Shown piece by piece: positions 13,187 through 13,379 of a stretch of 13,379 nt of DNA; position 1 is the stretch's first letter, and every line of letters starts with the position of its first letter. The notes beneath the pieces were generated by a model. That model was not told where the DNA came from. It saw only the letters and a program-made list of their open reading frames with translations, and made no database searches. Where the stretch lies: the NCBI GenBank assembly GCA_946543095.1, contig CAMNLO010000013.1, positions 1 through 13,379 on the forward strand. The letters are read 5' to 3'. The position numbers and the translations under genes are program-made. The DNA is from an uncultured bacterium. GTDB lineage: Bacteria; Bacillota; Clostridia; Lachnospirales; Lachnospiraceae.

Positions 13187-13379
13187 TCAGGACGCCGGGT
13201 CCACCCGGATGGTACGCACCAGAATAGGGATCAGAATGAGCTGCAGGATGATGCCGGGAATGGCATTGACGAATGCCCCGGCCACAAAGGCGCTCCAGGA
13301 GAAGGCAGAGCCGCTGATCCCCAGCAGGACCACCTGGGCAAGGCCCCACACGATCCTCCCGCCGATCATGGCGACGATC
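13187..13379 (-). CDS. ECF transporter S component, C-terminal part (cut by window edge)
   Basis: Only the last 64 residues are visible; the gene runs off the right edge and its start is outside. The sequence IVAMIGGRIVWG followed by two hydrophobic segments and a short polar tail (IRVDPAS) resembles the end of a substrate-binding S component of energy-coupling-factor vitamin transporters. In such systems the S protein binds the substrate in the membrane and docks on a shared EcfAAT module encoded elsewhere. The substrate cannot be inferred from this fragment. The in-frame ATG at 13369 is internal to the conserved motif and not the true start. Confidence 0.7.
   Translation of the reverse strand, partial: IVAMIGGRIVWGLAQVVLLGISGSAFSWSAFVAGAFVNAIPGIILQLILIPILVRTIRVDPAS

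Overview
The window (about 13.4 kb, GC-rich genes with a few AT-rich spacers) looks like the chromosome of a Gram-positive anaerobe of the class Clostridia, most likely close to Lachnospiraceae. The reasons are strong AGGAGG-type ribosome binding sites, sigma-A type promoters, a YuiD-like (DUF212) membrane protein, an orphan ECF-type S component, a BMP-family binding protein and a very large propeller/HD-GYP sensor. The genus call is inference. No transposase, integrase, phage gene, CRISPR array, tRNA or rRNA was seen.

Layout from left to right: (1) 1-182, a downstream flank full of palindromes. (2) A minus-strand gmd-fcl pair (2300-183) that converts GDP-mannose to GDP-L-fucose. (3) A divergent promoter region (2301-2495) shared with a plus-strand DUF212/divergent-PAP2 membrane protein whose transcript appears leaderless. 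(4) A minus-strand run from 10644 to 2965: a 1214-residue membrane sensor (ECF-S-like domain, internal signal-peptide-like segment, beta-propeller, Y_Y_Y-like domain, HD-GYP), then an overlapping BMP-family binding protein, a GT39-like membrane glycosyltransferase, and rmlD (dTDP-L-rhamnose synthesis). (5) A plus-strand cytoplasmic GH13 alpha-glucosidase/amylase-type enzyme (10855-12294). (6) A minus-strand glutathione peroxidase with a near-consensus promoter. (7) An AT-rich spacer with a tandem 21-bp repeat. (8) The 3' end of a minus-strand ECF transporter S component cut by the window edge.

The theme is cell-surface carbohydrate: two deoxysugar-nucleotide pathways (GDP-fucose, dTDP-rhamnose), a lipid-linked-sugar type membrane glycosyltransferase and a glycan hydrolase. 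The most interesting candidate system is the overlapping sensor/BMP pair. An extracytoplasmic ligand-binding protein with no permease gene is translationally coupled to a putative c-di-GMP phosphodiesterase that carries a transporter-like S domain, and surface-glycan genes follow on the same strand.

A second theme is that palindromic repeats cover or abut the stop codons of several minus-strand genes (fcl, gmd, BMP). A nested 119-bp element even supplies the last codons of gmd.
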